From an uncultured Bacteroidales bacterium (GTDB lineage: Bacteria > Bacteroidota > Bacteroidia > Bacteroidales > Bacteroidaceae): DNA of 33,666 nt. Positions 23,976 to 32,263 of the stretch are shown here, piece after piece. A program made the position numbers and the translations under genes. The stretch covers positions 1-33,666 of the forward strand of contig CACZBX010000027.1 of assembly GCA_902779535.1 (NCBI GenBank), given 5' to 3'. Every line of letters starts with the position of its first letter. The stretch's first letter is position 1. The notes under the pieces were generated by a model. It had not been told where the DNA came from. It did not search any database and saw only the letters and a list, made by a program, of their open reading frames with translations.

Positions 23976-24822
23976 CTTCGTATTCTCCTAATATTTTAAG
24001 TTCCTTGGTTAATGGTCGTACCGCATCGATCGACTGGCGGTAGCGTAGGTAATCACTGAAGATTACATCGACATAGAACAGGTATTCCCATTCCCGCCCG
24101 ATGATGGGTAATGACTGTATCTTGGTCAGACTGATTTTGTAGAAAGAGAAGATCGATAGCACTTGCGACAAGCTTCCTTCGGTGTGGGGGAGGGCAAACA
24201 CGATGTTGGCCTTGTTCACCTTTGAACGGTCGCGTATCTCGTCTGCTTTCCATGGATCTGATACCACGAGGAAACGGGTGAAGTTATGCTTGTTCGTTTC
24301 GATGCCTTCCTGCAAGATCTTCATGCCATACAGCTCGGCTGCATATTTCGGTCCGATAGCCGCATGTCCCCTCAACTGTTCTTGTTGGATGACTTCTGCA
24401 CTCTTGGCTGTATCATCGGTCTCGACAATCTTCAGGTTCTTGTGGGCATGGAGGAAGTTTCGGCACTGAGCCAGTGCCACAGGATGTGAGTTGACCTCGG
24501 TCAGACTGTCCCAGTCATCCTCCGGCAGGCACATCAGACTGTGTGAAATGCGAAGCTTATGCTCGCCCACGATGGTGCATCCGCTGTCGCGCAGCAGTTC
24601 GTAATTGTGCAACAGGCTACCTGCAATCGTATTCTCAATGGCCAGGAAGCCGATGACGCTGCTGTCTTGTTGGATGTTCTCAAAGATCTCCTCAAAGGTG
24701 TTGCAACAGATCAACTGAAGTTCCTCGTCGTTGAAAAACTTATGGGCAGCAATGTCGCTTACTTTAGTGCTAAAGTAAAAGTAATAAAAGGAATAAAAGT
24801 ATGCATTCAATAACGTTTTCAT
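23956..24822 (-). CDS. pheA: Prephenate dehydratase with an altered N-terminus
   Basis: Converts prephenate to phenylpyruvate for phenylalanine synthesis. The catalytic domain is clear from DIAAHKFF (residue 23) on: AIENTIAGSLLHNY (61-74), VNSHPVALAQC (110-120), DTAKSAEVI and the substrate-binding NFTRFLV (180-186). A C-terminal ACT domain (about 205-285) with TEGSLSQVLSIFSFYKI and LTKIQSLPI serves phenylalanine feedback. Members normally begin with a strand and glycine loop such as IAxQGxxGSYH. Here those residues are replaced by LLNAYFYSFYYFYFSTKVS, encoded by T-rich DNA with a perfect palindrome (24759-24778), and no frame restores the motif. The -7 box at 24847 lies only 24 bases upstream, so this is the first codon. 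Activity is doubtful. It is the first gene of the aromatic operon. Confidence 0.85.
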   Translation of the reverse strand: MKTLLNAYFYSFYYFYFSTKVSDIAAHKFFNDEELQLICCNTFEEIFENIQQDSSVIGFLAIENTIAGSLLHNYELLRDSGCTIVGEHKLRISHSLMCLPEDDWDSLTEVNSHPVALAQCRNFLHAHKNLKIVETDDTAKSAEVIQQEQLRGHAAIGPKYAAELYGMKILQEGIETNKHNFTRFLVVSDPWKADEIRDRSKVNKANIVFALPHTEGSLSQVLSIFSFYKISLTKIQSLPIIGREWEYLFYVDVIFSDYLRYRQSIDAVRPLTKELKILGEYEDGKSTI

Positions 24823-24846
24823 ATCCGTTTTATCTATTTACGGTTA

Positions 24847-24854
24847 CAAAAGTA
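24847..24854 (-). promoter_or_regulatory. -7 box of the pheA-led aromatic operon
   Basis: TACTTTTG on the minus strand ends 24 bases before the pheA ATG, with TTTG-rich sequence about 18-20 bases further upstream. The short leader leaves no room for a peptide attenuator. Confidence 0.65.
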
Positions 24855-24991
24855 CTATATTTTTGTAAGATGCAAACAAATTATCAGATTTTTTTCGAAA
24901 AAAGTTTCCTTTTTGCATTGTGAGGCCTTTGGGGATAACTTTTTTATTTGATAATCTCTTTGTTTTTTGAACGGAAATCGTCTTTTTTGTG

Positions 24992-24999
24992 TACCTTTG
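24992..24999 (+). promoter_or_regulatory. -7 box of patB
   Basis: TACCTTTG ends 19 bases before the ATG at 25019; a TTTTTTG sequence lies about 22 bases upstream. The rest of the 24855-25018 divergent spacer is A/T-rich without other features. Confidence 0.65.
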
Positions 25000-25018
25000 A
25001 GCCACTAAATACAAGAAG

Positions 25019-26194
25019 ATGAAGTACGATTTTGATAGAATCATCGACCGTGAAGGAACGGCTGCCATTAAGTTGACTGGTTTACAAGAGAATTGGGGGC
25101 GGACGGATTTGATTCCGCTTTGGGTAGCAGACATGGATTTTGCTGCTCCTCCTTGTATCTTGAATGCTATTCGTGAGCGTTGTGACCGTGAGATTTTGGG
25201 TTATACCTCGAAGCACGACGGTTATTATCAGTCTATCGTCGGTTGGGTGCACAACCGTTATGGCATGCAGGTTACCAAAGAAGAGATCACCTTTGTGAGC
25301 GGTATCGTCCCGGGCCTTTCCCTGGCTTTAAACTGTTTTACAAAGAAAGGAGATAAGGTCCTGATTCAACCACCCGTTTATCATCCTTTCCGGAATGTAT
25401 CTGTTGCCAATGGTCGTGAGGTGGTAACCAACCCGTTGATCCTAAAGGATGGATCCTATCACATGGACTTGGCCGATTTTCGTGAGAAGGTCAAGGGATG
25501 CAAGGTGTTTATCCTTTGTAATCCTCATAACCCGGGCGGTATCGTATGGACAGAAGAGGAACTCGAGGCTGTTGCCAACATCTGCTATGAGGAGAATGTC
25601 CTCGTCTTCTCGGATGAAATCCATGCTGACCTGACCTTGCCTCCATACAAGCATAAACCATTCTCGATGGTGAATGAAAAGGCAAAGATAAACTCTGTTA
25701 CCTTCATGGCTCCGAGTAAGGCCTTCAATATCCCTGGGATTTCTGCCTCACACGTCATCATCTATGACAAACAACGCCACGAACAGTTTGAGCAGTTCCT
25801 CGAGGCGGGCGAGTCGAACATGGGACATGTGTTTGCTTTCCTGTCGGTTGAGGCAGCCTATACCCAAGGTGCCGAATGGCTCGACCAGTGCATTGCTTAT
25901 ATTCAAGGAAACATCGTTTTTGTAGATGCCTATTTGAAGGAACGGATGCCAAAGATAAAGGCTATCCGTCCACATGCTTCGTATCTGGTTTGGCTGGATT
26001 GTCGGGAGCTGAACCTCAGCAAGGAAGCGTTGACCGACTTCTTTGTCGATAAGGCTCATCTGGCTTTGAACGATGGATGGATCTTTGGCGAGGAAGGTAC
26101 GGGATTCATGCGATTGAATATTGGTTCTCCTCGTGCTATCATCGAGAAAGCGATGAAGCAACTGGAGGAAGCCTATCGCAAAATGAACTTTTAA
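25019..26194 (+). CDS. patB: PatB/MalY-type PLP cystathionine beta-lyase
   Basis: A carbon-sulfur lyase or aminotransferase of 391 residues, acting on cystathionine or cysteine to give homocysteine or sulfide, pyruvate and ammonia. The PatB/MalY hallmarks are LIPLWVADMDFAAPP (31-45), LGYTSKHDGYY, ILCNPHNPGG (165-174), FSDEIHADL (197-205) and the PLP lysine K234 in FMAPSKAFNIPG. The length is normal. It starts from its own promoter and is followed after 19 bp by a small exported protein gene. Sulfide release or methionine synthesis are both possible; nothing nearby decides between them. Confidence 0.92.
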   Translation: MKYDFDRIIDREGTAAIKLTGLQENWGRTDLIPLWVADMDFAAPPCILNAIRERCDREILGYTSKHDGYYQSIVGWVHNRYGMQVTKEEITFVSGIVPGLSLALNCFTKKGDKVLIQPPVYHPFRNVSVANGREVVTNPLILKDGSYHMDLADFREKVKGCKVFILCNPHNPGGIVWTEEELEAVANICYEENVLVFSDEIHADLTLPPYKHKPFSMVNEKAKINSVTFMAPSKAFNIPGISASHVIIYDKQRHEQFEQFLEAGESNMGHVFAFLSVEAAYTQGAEWLDQCIAYIQGNIVFVDAYLKERMPKIKAIRPHASYLVWLDCRELNLSKEALTDFFVDKAHLALNDGWIFGEEGTGFMRLNIGSPRAIIEKAMKQLEEAYRKMNF

Positions 26195-26213
26195 ATAGAA
26201 TCATTGTAGAACT

Positions 26214-26639
26214 ATGAAACGGTTGATGCGTATCTGGATGGTTCTGCTCATCTTATTGGTGGGCGACTGGACGCAGTCTGCTTCTTCTATTACCAGAAGC
26301 GAGCAGCCCGATGACATTCAAACCGTTTATCAGCATTTTAAGGAACGCAAGGACAGGGATGGACTCCGTCGGACAGGCTCTTGGGAGCAGAAGAGGACGG
26401 AAGCCATCATCACGGACTCACATTCCATCTACCGTATTTGCAATTCGCGGCCGCAGCGTCTCCTCTCTCATCACGCTCAACGAAACTATCGCATGCAAGC
26501 GAAGTTGCAGTCGCTCACATTTCTTTCACCTTATAAATCAGTCAAGACAGGCACTCATTATTGGAAGATTACGCTTCCGTTACTTTCGGTTGCCTCGTGC
26601 GATTACTATGTCTTTGCATTGAGGCATATCCTTTGTTAG
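26214..26639 (+). CDS. Small hypothetical protein with N-terminal signal anchor
   Basis: The 141-residue protein has a basic start (MKRLMRIW) and one hydrophobic segment (about 8-22), consistent with a signal peptide or anchor. The rest is rich in Arg, His and Ser, with few acidic residues: QPDDIQTVYQHFKERKDRDG, then SRPQRLLSHHAQRN (about 78-91), and a hydrophobic C-terminus with two Cys (VASCDYYVFALRHILC). From memory, this SRPQRLL core and CDYYVFALRHILC ending occur in other Bacteroidales proteins of unknown function. It follows patB by 19 bp and may share its transcript. It could be a real exported protein; the composition is unusual, so confidence is limited. Confidence 0.5.
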   Translation: MKRLMRIWMVLLILLVGDWTQSASSITRSEQPDDIQTVYQHFKERKDRDGLRRTGSWEQKRTEAIITDSHSIYRICNSRPQRLLSHHAQRNYRMQAKLQSLTFLSPYKSVKTGTHYWKITLPLLSVASCDYYVFALRHILC

Positions 26640-26679
26640 CATCTTTTCTTTTCAGCATCATTACTTAAGAAGTATGTTT

Positions 26680-26752
26680 CGAAAACAATCGTATGTTTTC
26701 GGAGAGTTGTCGCATACTTATCATTAACAGGGCGTTCCCCTGGGGACGCTGA
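26680..26752. other. Two small hairpins in a short intergenic gap
   Basis: CGAAAACA (26680-26687) pairs with TGTTTTCG (26694-26701). Further on, GCGTTCCCC and GGGGACGC (about 26733-26750) form a second stem with one bulged base. Neither is followed by a T-run. They lie between the genes ending at 26639 and starting at 26781. Confidence 0.4.
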
Positions 26753-26780
26753 ATTATCCAATTTTAAATAAAAGATTAAG

Positions 26781-27176
26781 ATGTCAAAGATTAAAAACGG
26801 AGAAATGGGAAAAACATTATCCAATCATCCACATATTCAGATCATCAAGTCAGTATTTGGTTTGAAACAAACCGTGTTATATCAACCTACTCAAAGTTGC
26901 ATCGATGTGTTCCAATACGATTATACACCCGAAGCAGGCTTGAAGTTAGAACGCGTGTTCAACGCACCGTCCGAAAAATTAGAGGAAACGGTAAAGCATA
27001 CTGGAAAGGTGAGTCACACTTCTGTGGGGAATATGCACCTGGATTTGTGCATCTCGCGTGACCATCAATTTGTCGCAGCACAGCTCTTCCGCTATGCTGA
27101 TTTGATGTTTCGTCCGATTACGGATGTAAAGGTGTACGAGGGAAAGGAAGCCGAATGGCTGGCCTTGCTATTCTGA
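26781..27176 (+). CDS. Hypothetical protein, 131 aa
   Basis: I do not recognise a family. The protein is soluble and has no signal peptide. It mixes beta-strand-like stretches (QIIKSVFGLKQTVLYQPT, FQYDYTPEAGLKLERVFNAP) with a His/Ser part (HTGKVSHTSVGNMHLDLCIS) and ends in TDVKVYEGKEAEWLALLF, suggesting a small alpha/beta domain. Codon use is like its neighbours. It is followed by a strong terminator and lies 141 bp after the previous gene, so it may have its own promoter, though none is obvious. Confidence 0.65.
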   Translation: MSKIKNGEMGKTLSNHPHIQIIKSVFGLKQTVLYQPTQSCIDVFQYDYTPEAGLKLERVFNAPSEKLEETVKHTGKVSHTSVGNMHLDLCISRDHQFVAAQLFRYADLMFRPITDVKVYEGKEAEWLALLF

Positions 27177-27200
27177 TAGGATAGAATATGGTAATAAGAA

Positions 27201-27238
27201 AAACACCTGCCTATCGGCAACCGAAAAGGCAGGTGTTT
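27201..27238. terminator. Bidirectional terminator
   Basis: AAACACCTGCC (27201-27211) and GGCAGGTGTTT (27228-27238) form an 11-bp stem with a 16-base loop. A-runs lie on the left and T-rich DNA on the right. It lies between convergent genes ending at 27176 and 27241. Confidence 0.85.
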
Positions 27239-27240
27239 GT

Positions 27241-28464
27241 TTATCCTAACTTATTGCTTTCGCCATCGAGCAGATGCCGTTCGCTGGAGAGGATTTGCCA
27301 ACGGTACACGATGCAGGTCGTGACGAAGTAGATACCAGTTTGTAACCAAAGTATGTGATATTCTTCCTGGATCTCACTCCACGTGGCTCCCATCGTATTC
27401 ACTGCCACGAACCCACGGATGCCCCATGTGGAAGGGAATATCCATGAGAGAACTTTCCAGAATGGTGGAATCGCCGTTCCCGGCCAGGATATACCTGAGA
27501 TAAATAGCAACGGGACGGAGGTGCATACGAAAATTAGGAAGCAGGCTTCGCGATGATGAATAAAGATGGAGCAAGTCATCGAGAAGAAAATACATGCAAG
27601 GATGTATGGTACCATGAATACAAACAGCGTGAACGGCTGTGATACCTGTACAAATCCAAAGATTTCAGGTACGACGCAAACCAGATAGGCAGCCATAATG
27701 GCATAAATCATCATATAGCACATCGACTTGCCCAAGACGATCCGCATGGTCCCATGGTAATGCGAACTCATAGGGATCAGATCACCGAATCGGTTGTTCT
27801 CGCGGGCTGTTCCTGCTGCCAACCCAATGCCAAGGAGCAAGGTTTGCTGGATAATCAGGATTAGCACGGCTGGGATAAGGAAACTGGCAAATCCGTTGTG
27901 TGGATTATATAATGATACATCTTCATACTTCAGTGGGGTTGTGCTGACTTCGTCCTGCCGGTTCGTCGTATTGCCGGCCCGTTCAATCTTGATCTTTTTG
28001 TTCATGTCGAGCGACACATTCGTCGTGGCCGTCAGCATGGCCTTGTAGTAAAGTAACCCGGCCATGTTGCTGTAGATCGTCACTTTCGCTTGTTCGCCAC
28101 GGGCTATATTGTCGCTGAAGTCCTCAGGAATAAGGATGATGCCATAAACCTTCGTCTCCTTCATCAATAACTCGGCTTCTTCCATGTCGCTGCAATGGGA
28201 GATGATTGCAATGTCGGCTGTAGCATCCACCTTCCGTAGGAACTCCCTGCTTAAGGAGGAATGGCTGTTGTCGACGACAGCAGCAGGTACGTCATGAACG
28301 GTTTCGTTCGAGTACAGGAATGAATAGATCAATGGATAGAACAGAGGGACGATAATGAAAAAGATCAAAACGCCCATGTCTTTGAACACGTTCTTTATTT
28401 CCTCCCACCAGATATAAAAGGTGTCGGCGAAACCTTCTCTTAGTATATCTTTTAATTGTCCCAT
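27241..28464 (-). CDS. ABC-2 type exporter permease (second of pair)
   Basis: An integral membrane subunit of 407 residues, in the YhhJ/YbhR class of ABC-2 permeases. A first helix lies at about residues 30-52 (MGVLIFFIIVPLFYPLIYSF). A large periplasmic loop (about 53-215) includes VPAAVVDNSHSSLSREF. Five or so C-terminal helices follow, including FASFLIPAVLILIIQQTLLL and the conserved SGISWPGTAIPPFWKVLSWIFPSTWGI. It ends the TolC-HlyD-permease-permease operon, 5 bp after the other permease. No ATP-binding subunit is in the operon. Export of drugs or cell-envelope compounds is plausible. Confidence 0.9.
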   Translation of the reverse strand: MGQLKDILREGFADTFYIWWEEIKNVFKDMGVLIFFIIVPLFYPLIYSFLYSNETVHDVPAAVVDNSHSSLSREFLRKVDATADIAIISHCSDMEEAELLMKETKVYGIILIPEDFSDNIARGEQAKVTIYSNMAGLLYYKAMLTATTNVSLDMNKKIKIERAGNTTNRQDEVSTTPLKYEDVSLYNPHNGFASFLIPAVLILIIQQTLLLGIGLAAGTARENNRFGDLIPMSSHYHGTMRIVLGKSMCYMMIYAIMAAYLVCVVPEIFGFVQVSQPFTLFVFMVPYILACIFFSMTCSIFIHHREACFLIFVCTSVPLLFISGISWPGTAIPPFWKVLSWIFPSTWGIRGFVAVNTMGATWSEIQEEYHILWLQTGIYFVTTCIVYRWQILSSERHLLDGESNKLG

Positions 28465-28469
28465 GATTC

Positions 28470-29645
28470 TTACGGTATATATTTATATTGGGTCACAACT
28501 GTGTTCAAGTGTCGGATGACGATGAACGGCAGGAGTGTGAACAACAATAAGGCTACGACGGATTCCCATGCATAGATCAGTGGATAACCGTTCAGGGCCA
28601 GATTCACATAGAGCAAGTAATAATGTCTCAGCGGGAAGAGATAAGCCAATCCCTGCAAGGTGGGGTGCATCGCCATTACCGGGTAGCTCATGCCGGAGAT
28701 GGAGAACGAGAGTACTCCCCAAAGGGCGGCTGCGCTCAGTGCATATCGCATGGTAGTGAGCGATCCGAAGAGGAAGATGCCGAAGGCTTGTGAGGATACG
28801 ACCAAAAGGAGCCCCATGAACAGCATCGGTATGATACCACTGTTACAAGGATAGTGCAGGAATCCGTATAGATACATGTTGTATGCCACTGCCATGATAA
28901 AGAAGATAATGGTTTGTGGCAGCATCTTTCCCGTTAGGGCGGTGTAGATGGAGTTGTTGGCCAGTCCCATCCATTCCTTTTGTGTGTTCTGTTTCAACTC
29001 GCTACCGATCGAATAGATGGTAGTCATGAAGATAAGAAGCATCAGGATGCCTGGGATTAGAGTATTGCTGAGGTAAACAGAGTAATTCAACCACGGGTTG
29101 TTCAGGGCATGCGAGTCGATTACGATCGGCTGTAGGATTGCCATAGCCTGATCGTCAGTAAATCCTTTGGCACGCAATGTAGCCCTTCCGATAGCTCCTC
29201 CAGCTAGCTCCGACATGGTGCGTTGGTCCTTATATAATAAGGAGCCGGCGATCAGGTAGGAGTAGTTGGTATAGAAAGAAACGGTTGGTTGCCTGCTGGC
29301 AAGTGCTTTCTCTGTGGTGCCTTTAGGAATCAGGTAAAAAGAGTAGATGTTCCCTTTCTGCATATCCTTCCTTGCCGCACTGAAACTATCGTAATGCTTT
29401 ACTATTTTGGTTTGTTGGAAAGCATCCAGGTTGCGGATGATGTTTCGTGTGGTGGAAGTGTTGTCCAAGTCCACTACACCGATAGGCAGATCCGTTGGCA
29501 GACCGTTCCACATAAGCGTCGTGAAGAAGATGTAGCAAAAGAGGGGAGCTATCACCATGCTGAAAAGGTACAGAGGGCGTGTAGCGATCCGGAGTACCTC
29601 CCGCTTTGCTATCAAATAGATCCGACGATGAACATTGATGGTCAT
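28470..29645 (-). CDS. ABC-2 type exporter permease (first of pair)
   Basis: A 391-residue permease with the same plan as its downstream neighbour. It has a membrane helix near 24-44 (LYLFSMVIAPLFCYIFFTTL), a periplasmic domain (about 45-185) containing LPIGVVDLDNTSTTRNI, and helices from about 190, including LIPGILMLLIFMTTIYSIG. The C-terminal SFSISGMSYPVMAMHP and FPLRHYYLLYVNLALNG are family-typical. It has little direct identity with the other permease, so the two likely form a heterodimer. It lies 10 bp after the HlyD-like gene. Confidence 0.9.
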   Translation of the reverse strand: MTINVHRRIYLIAKREVLRIATRPLYLFSMVIAPLFCYIFFTTLMWNGLPTDLPIGVVDLDNTSTTRNIIRNLDAFQQTKIVKHYDSFSAARKDMQKGNIYSFYLIPKGTTEKALASRQPTVSFYTNYSYLIAGSLLYKDQRTMSELAGGAIGRATLRAKGFTDDQAMAILQPIVIDSHALNNPWLNYSVYLSNTLIPGILMLLIFMTTIYSIGSELKQNTQKEWMGLANNSIYTALTGKMLPQTIIFFIMAVAYNMYLYGFLHYPCNSGIIPMLFMGLLLVVSSQAFGIFLFGSLTTMRYALSAAALWGVLSFSISGMSYPVMAMHPTLQGLAYLFPLRHYYLLYVNLALNGYPLIYAWESVVALLLFTLLPFIVIRHLNTVVTQYKYIP

Positions 29646-29655
29646 GATACCTTGC

Positions 29656-30642
29656 TTATTTCTCGATAATCGCGCTCATACCTGGGCGAAGACCTTCGAT
29701 CTTCTTTACCGGTACGGCTCTTACTTCAAATGTCTTGACGTCATACTGCCCTTGTGTCTTGGTTGCCTTCCACGCTGCGTATGTACCAAGGTCTTTCATG
29801 TAAGTCACCTTGAATGTAGCATTCTTCTTGAAGGCCGGTACGAATGCTTTCACCTCGCTGCCCACGGTAAAGTCTTTCAGGTAGTCCTCACGCACGTTGA
29901 AGGTCACCCACATATCATTCAATCGGGCGATGTTCATGATGGGTGCTCCGGTTCCTACGAGTTCGCCTACCTTCGGGAAGATTTCGGTCACCTCTCCATC
30001 GGCAGCAGCGGTCAGGATGGTTTCGTTAATGTATGAGTTCACTTCGGCTACCGCACCTTTGGCACGTGCTACCTGAGCAGCTGCAGCAGCTTTGTCTTCA
30101 CGCTGTGCGCCGTTCTTTGCCATTTGATATTGTGATGCAGCAGCTTTCTCGGTTGCTACCATGGCATCGTAATTGGCTTTTACCTCATCGCGTTTCTGTG
30201 CCGACATCACGCCTTCTTCGAAGAGGCGGTTGACACGGTTATACGATTTCTCTGCAATCTCCAGCCCGGCCTTGGCTTTCTGCCACATCTCGTAGGCTGC
30301 TTGGAGTTGCTCTTGACGAGTACCACGTTGTGCCTTGTCGCTGATGGCTTGTGCAGCGTCCTCCGCAGCATGAGCCTGTGCCAGTTTAGCCAGCACTTCC
30401 GGTGCTTCCAGGATGACGAGTGTATCGCCAGCCTTTACCTGGTCGCCTTCATGGACGCGAAACTCGAGTACACGAGAAGGAACCTTGCTGGAAACACGAT
30501 ATTCGTCGGCTTCGGCTTGACCTTGAATGACCTCGGGGCCTTTCCCTAAGGTGTAGAACCCGATAAGGGTTACGATGATAATTACTGCTGCCAATGAGAA
30601 AAAGGCAATCAGCATGTTGACATTTTGTGATTTGTCTGTCAT
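29656..30642 (-). CDS. HlyD-family periplasmic adaptor
   Basis: A 328-residue adaptor joining the ABC-2 permeases to the TolC-like channel. A single N-terminal membrane anchor (about 10-30, LIAFFSLAAVIIIVTLIGFY) is followed by a lipoyl-like half (VPSRVLEFRVHEGDQVKAGD). An Ala/Gln/Lys-rich helical hairpin covers about 75-215. The second half-motif is TILTAAADGEVTEIFPKVGE, and the beta-barrel domain ends in GLRPGMSAIIEK. This is the YhiI/YbhG layout. It is 7 bp after the tolC-like gene and 10 bp before the first permease. Confidence 0.93.
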   Translation of the reverse strand: MTDKSQNVNMLIAFFSLAAVIIIVTLIGFYTLGKGPEVIQGQAEADEYRVSSKVPSRVLEFRVHEGDQVKAGDTLVILEAPEVLAKLAQAHAAEDAAQAISDKAQRGTRQEQLQAAYEMWQKAKAGLEIAEKSYNRVNRLFEEGVMSAQKRDEVKANYDAMVATEKAAASQYQMAKNGAQREDKAAAAAQVARAKGAVAEVNSYINETILTAAADGEVTEIFPKVGELVGTGAPIMNIARLNDMWVTFNVREDYLKDFTVGSEVKAFVPAFKKNATFKVTYMKDLGTYAAWKATKTQGQYDVKTFEVRAVPVKKIEGLRPGMSAIIEK

Positions 30643-30649
30643 ATCTCTT

Positions 30650-32110
30650 TTATTTTAATGTTCCTAATGATTTGCGTAAATAAATCTCTGTCAGCTTCAC
30701 ATCAATTTGTGCGTCAATCTTGTCGGATTGTGCTGCGAGCCAAGCCGTTTGTGCTTCAAGCACGTTGCTGGTAGGAATGACTCCTTCCTTGAATCCTAGG
30801 TTGGCATAGCGCAGGTTCTCTTCTGCCTTCTCTTGATTTTTCTGAGTCATAACGAGTTTCTTGTTGGCCTCGTTTACCTTATAGGCAGCCTGGTTCACCT
30901 GCAATTCAATCTTTTCCTTGACATCGGCGAGTTGGTATTGTGCAATATTGGCTTCTGCCTTGGCGGCTTTCACCTTATAAAAACCTTCTCCCCAGTTCCA
31001 GATAGGTATTTTCACCAATACTCCCAAAGCCCACATACCTTTGAACTTCTTTTCGAAGCCGTTGGTGAGGGAGGGGTTTGTAACGGCATAGTTGGCGGTG
31101 AAGGCAACGCTTGGGAGGAAGTCGGCCCGTGTCACATTCACTTTCTGACGGTAAATCTTGCTGGCCAGTTCCAGACTTCTCAGTTCGTTACGGTTAGCGA
31201 AAGCTGTCTGTACATCGGCCTGAGCATCGCTAACGGTTGTCGGAATCGTTTCCACATCCTCGTCAGCCAGGCGAATCTCACTATCGAGTGGCAATCCGCA
31301 TAGCTGGCAAAGCACCATCTTTGAGAGGCTCAATCCATCCTCTACTTTGGTGAGGGTCATTTCGGCTTCGTTCACCTTTACCTTCACGCTCAGTCCATCA
31401 GCCTTGGTCGCCACACCTTCGGCAATCATTTTATCGACATCACTGTCCAGATGCTTTACCAACTCGAGAAAACTCTCGGCCAATTTCTTCTTGTTTACTA
31501 GTGAAATGACCTGCCAATAGGCCTGGTCTGTATTGAGGATTAGGTCTTGCATGCCTGTAGCGTGTTGCGACTTGGCCAGTTCTTCTGCATACTTGGTGAT
31601 CTTATTGTATGCCACAATCTTTCCACCCATGAAAATCGGCTGTGTCAAGGTGATGGCACCTGCATACAAGTTTCGTGAATCGGTATGAAAAGCATCCACA
31701 ATGCCTTGTCCTAGCTCATTCATCGGAGCGACAATACCCGGAATATAGGCGGCAAGCGGTTGTAGCAGTTGTGCCAACTCAGGATTAGTCGTGGCAATCT
31801 GTTTGAAGATACTTTGAGCAGTCTGTCCCATTTCCGTACCCATGTTCGCCAATTTCGATTTCTGATCATCGCTCAGAAGCGAGATTTCCTTTTCGGTACG
31901 CATGTATGTACCCGCTGCATTGATCTTTGGAAGGAAATTAGTGAACGCGGCTTTTTTCTGGTAGTGTGCTGCCGTAATCTTTTCTCCCGAGATCAGCAAC
32001 TCCTTATTATTCTGTAAAGCCAGATTTCGACAACTGTCTAAACTGAGCACTTGTGCCGACAGATAAGAGGTTGCCGATATGAATAAGATAATGATAAAAC
32101 ATCTTTTCAT
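30650..32110 (-). CDS. TolC-like outer-membrane channel
   Basis: A 486-residue outer-membrane efflux protein with a cleavable signal peptide ending at SYLSAQ (residue 20) and no lipobox, unlike the RND channel in this window. LSLDSCRNLALQNNKELLIS is the standard N-terminal repeat opening. Long helices and the second repeat (about 290-480) follow, ending in LEAQTAWLAAQSDKIDAQID and LTEIYLRKSLGTLK. I start at MKRCFIIILF (32110), which begins the signal peptide and lies 26 bases after the -7 box at 32137; the ATG at 32152 is upstream of that box. First gene of the ABC-2 exporter operon. Confidence 0.93.
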   Translation of the reverse strand: MKRCFIIILFISATSYLSAQVLSLDSCRNLALQNNKELLISGEKITAAHYQKKAAFTNFLPKINAAGTYMRTEKEISLLSDDQKSKLANMGTEMGQTAQSIFKQIATTNPELAQLLQPLAAYIPGIVAPMNELGQGIVDAFHTDSRNLYAGAITLTQPIFMGGKIVAYNKITKYAEELAKSQHATGMQDLILNTDQAYWQVISLVNKKKLAESFLELVKHLDSDVDKMIAEGVATKADGLSVKVKVNEAEMTLTKVEDGLSLSKMVLCQLCGLPLDSEIRLADEDVETIPTTVSDAQADVQTAFANRNELRSLELASKIYRQKVNVTRADFLPSVAFTANYAVTNPSLTNGFEKKFKGMWALGVLVKIPIWNWGEGFYKVKAAKAEANIAQYQLADVKEKIELQVNQAAYKVNEANKKLVMTQKNQEKAEENLRYANLGFKEGVIPTSNVLEAQTAWLAAQSDKIDAQIDVKLTEIYLRKSLGTLK

Positions 32111-32136
32111 TGTTATAGATAATTTCATTTCACATA

Positions 32137-32144
32137 CAAAATTA
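32137..32144 (-). promoter_or_regulatory. -7 box of the ABC-2 exporter operon
   Basis: TAATTTTG on the minus strand, 26 bases before the ATG at 32110. It settles the start choice for the tolC-like gene. Confidence 0.6.
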
Positions 32145-32208
32145 CAACTCATTTATAATAGGTTGTCTCTTTTTTTATACAAATTTATGCCTTTTCCCGA
32201 CTTTTAGA

Positions 32209-32240
32209 AAACAAAAACGGATAGTCTGACCGATTATCCG
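32209..32240 (-). terminator. Terminator after the coiled-coil protein gene
   Basis: Read on the minus strand, CGGATA and TATCCG (32235-32240 and 32218-32223) form a stem with an 11-base loop, followed by GTTTTTGTTTTC. It lies 24 bp after the stop at 32264. Confidence 0.65.
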
Positions 32241-32263
32241 CTTCTGATATGTTTGAAACATTT

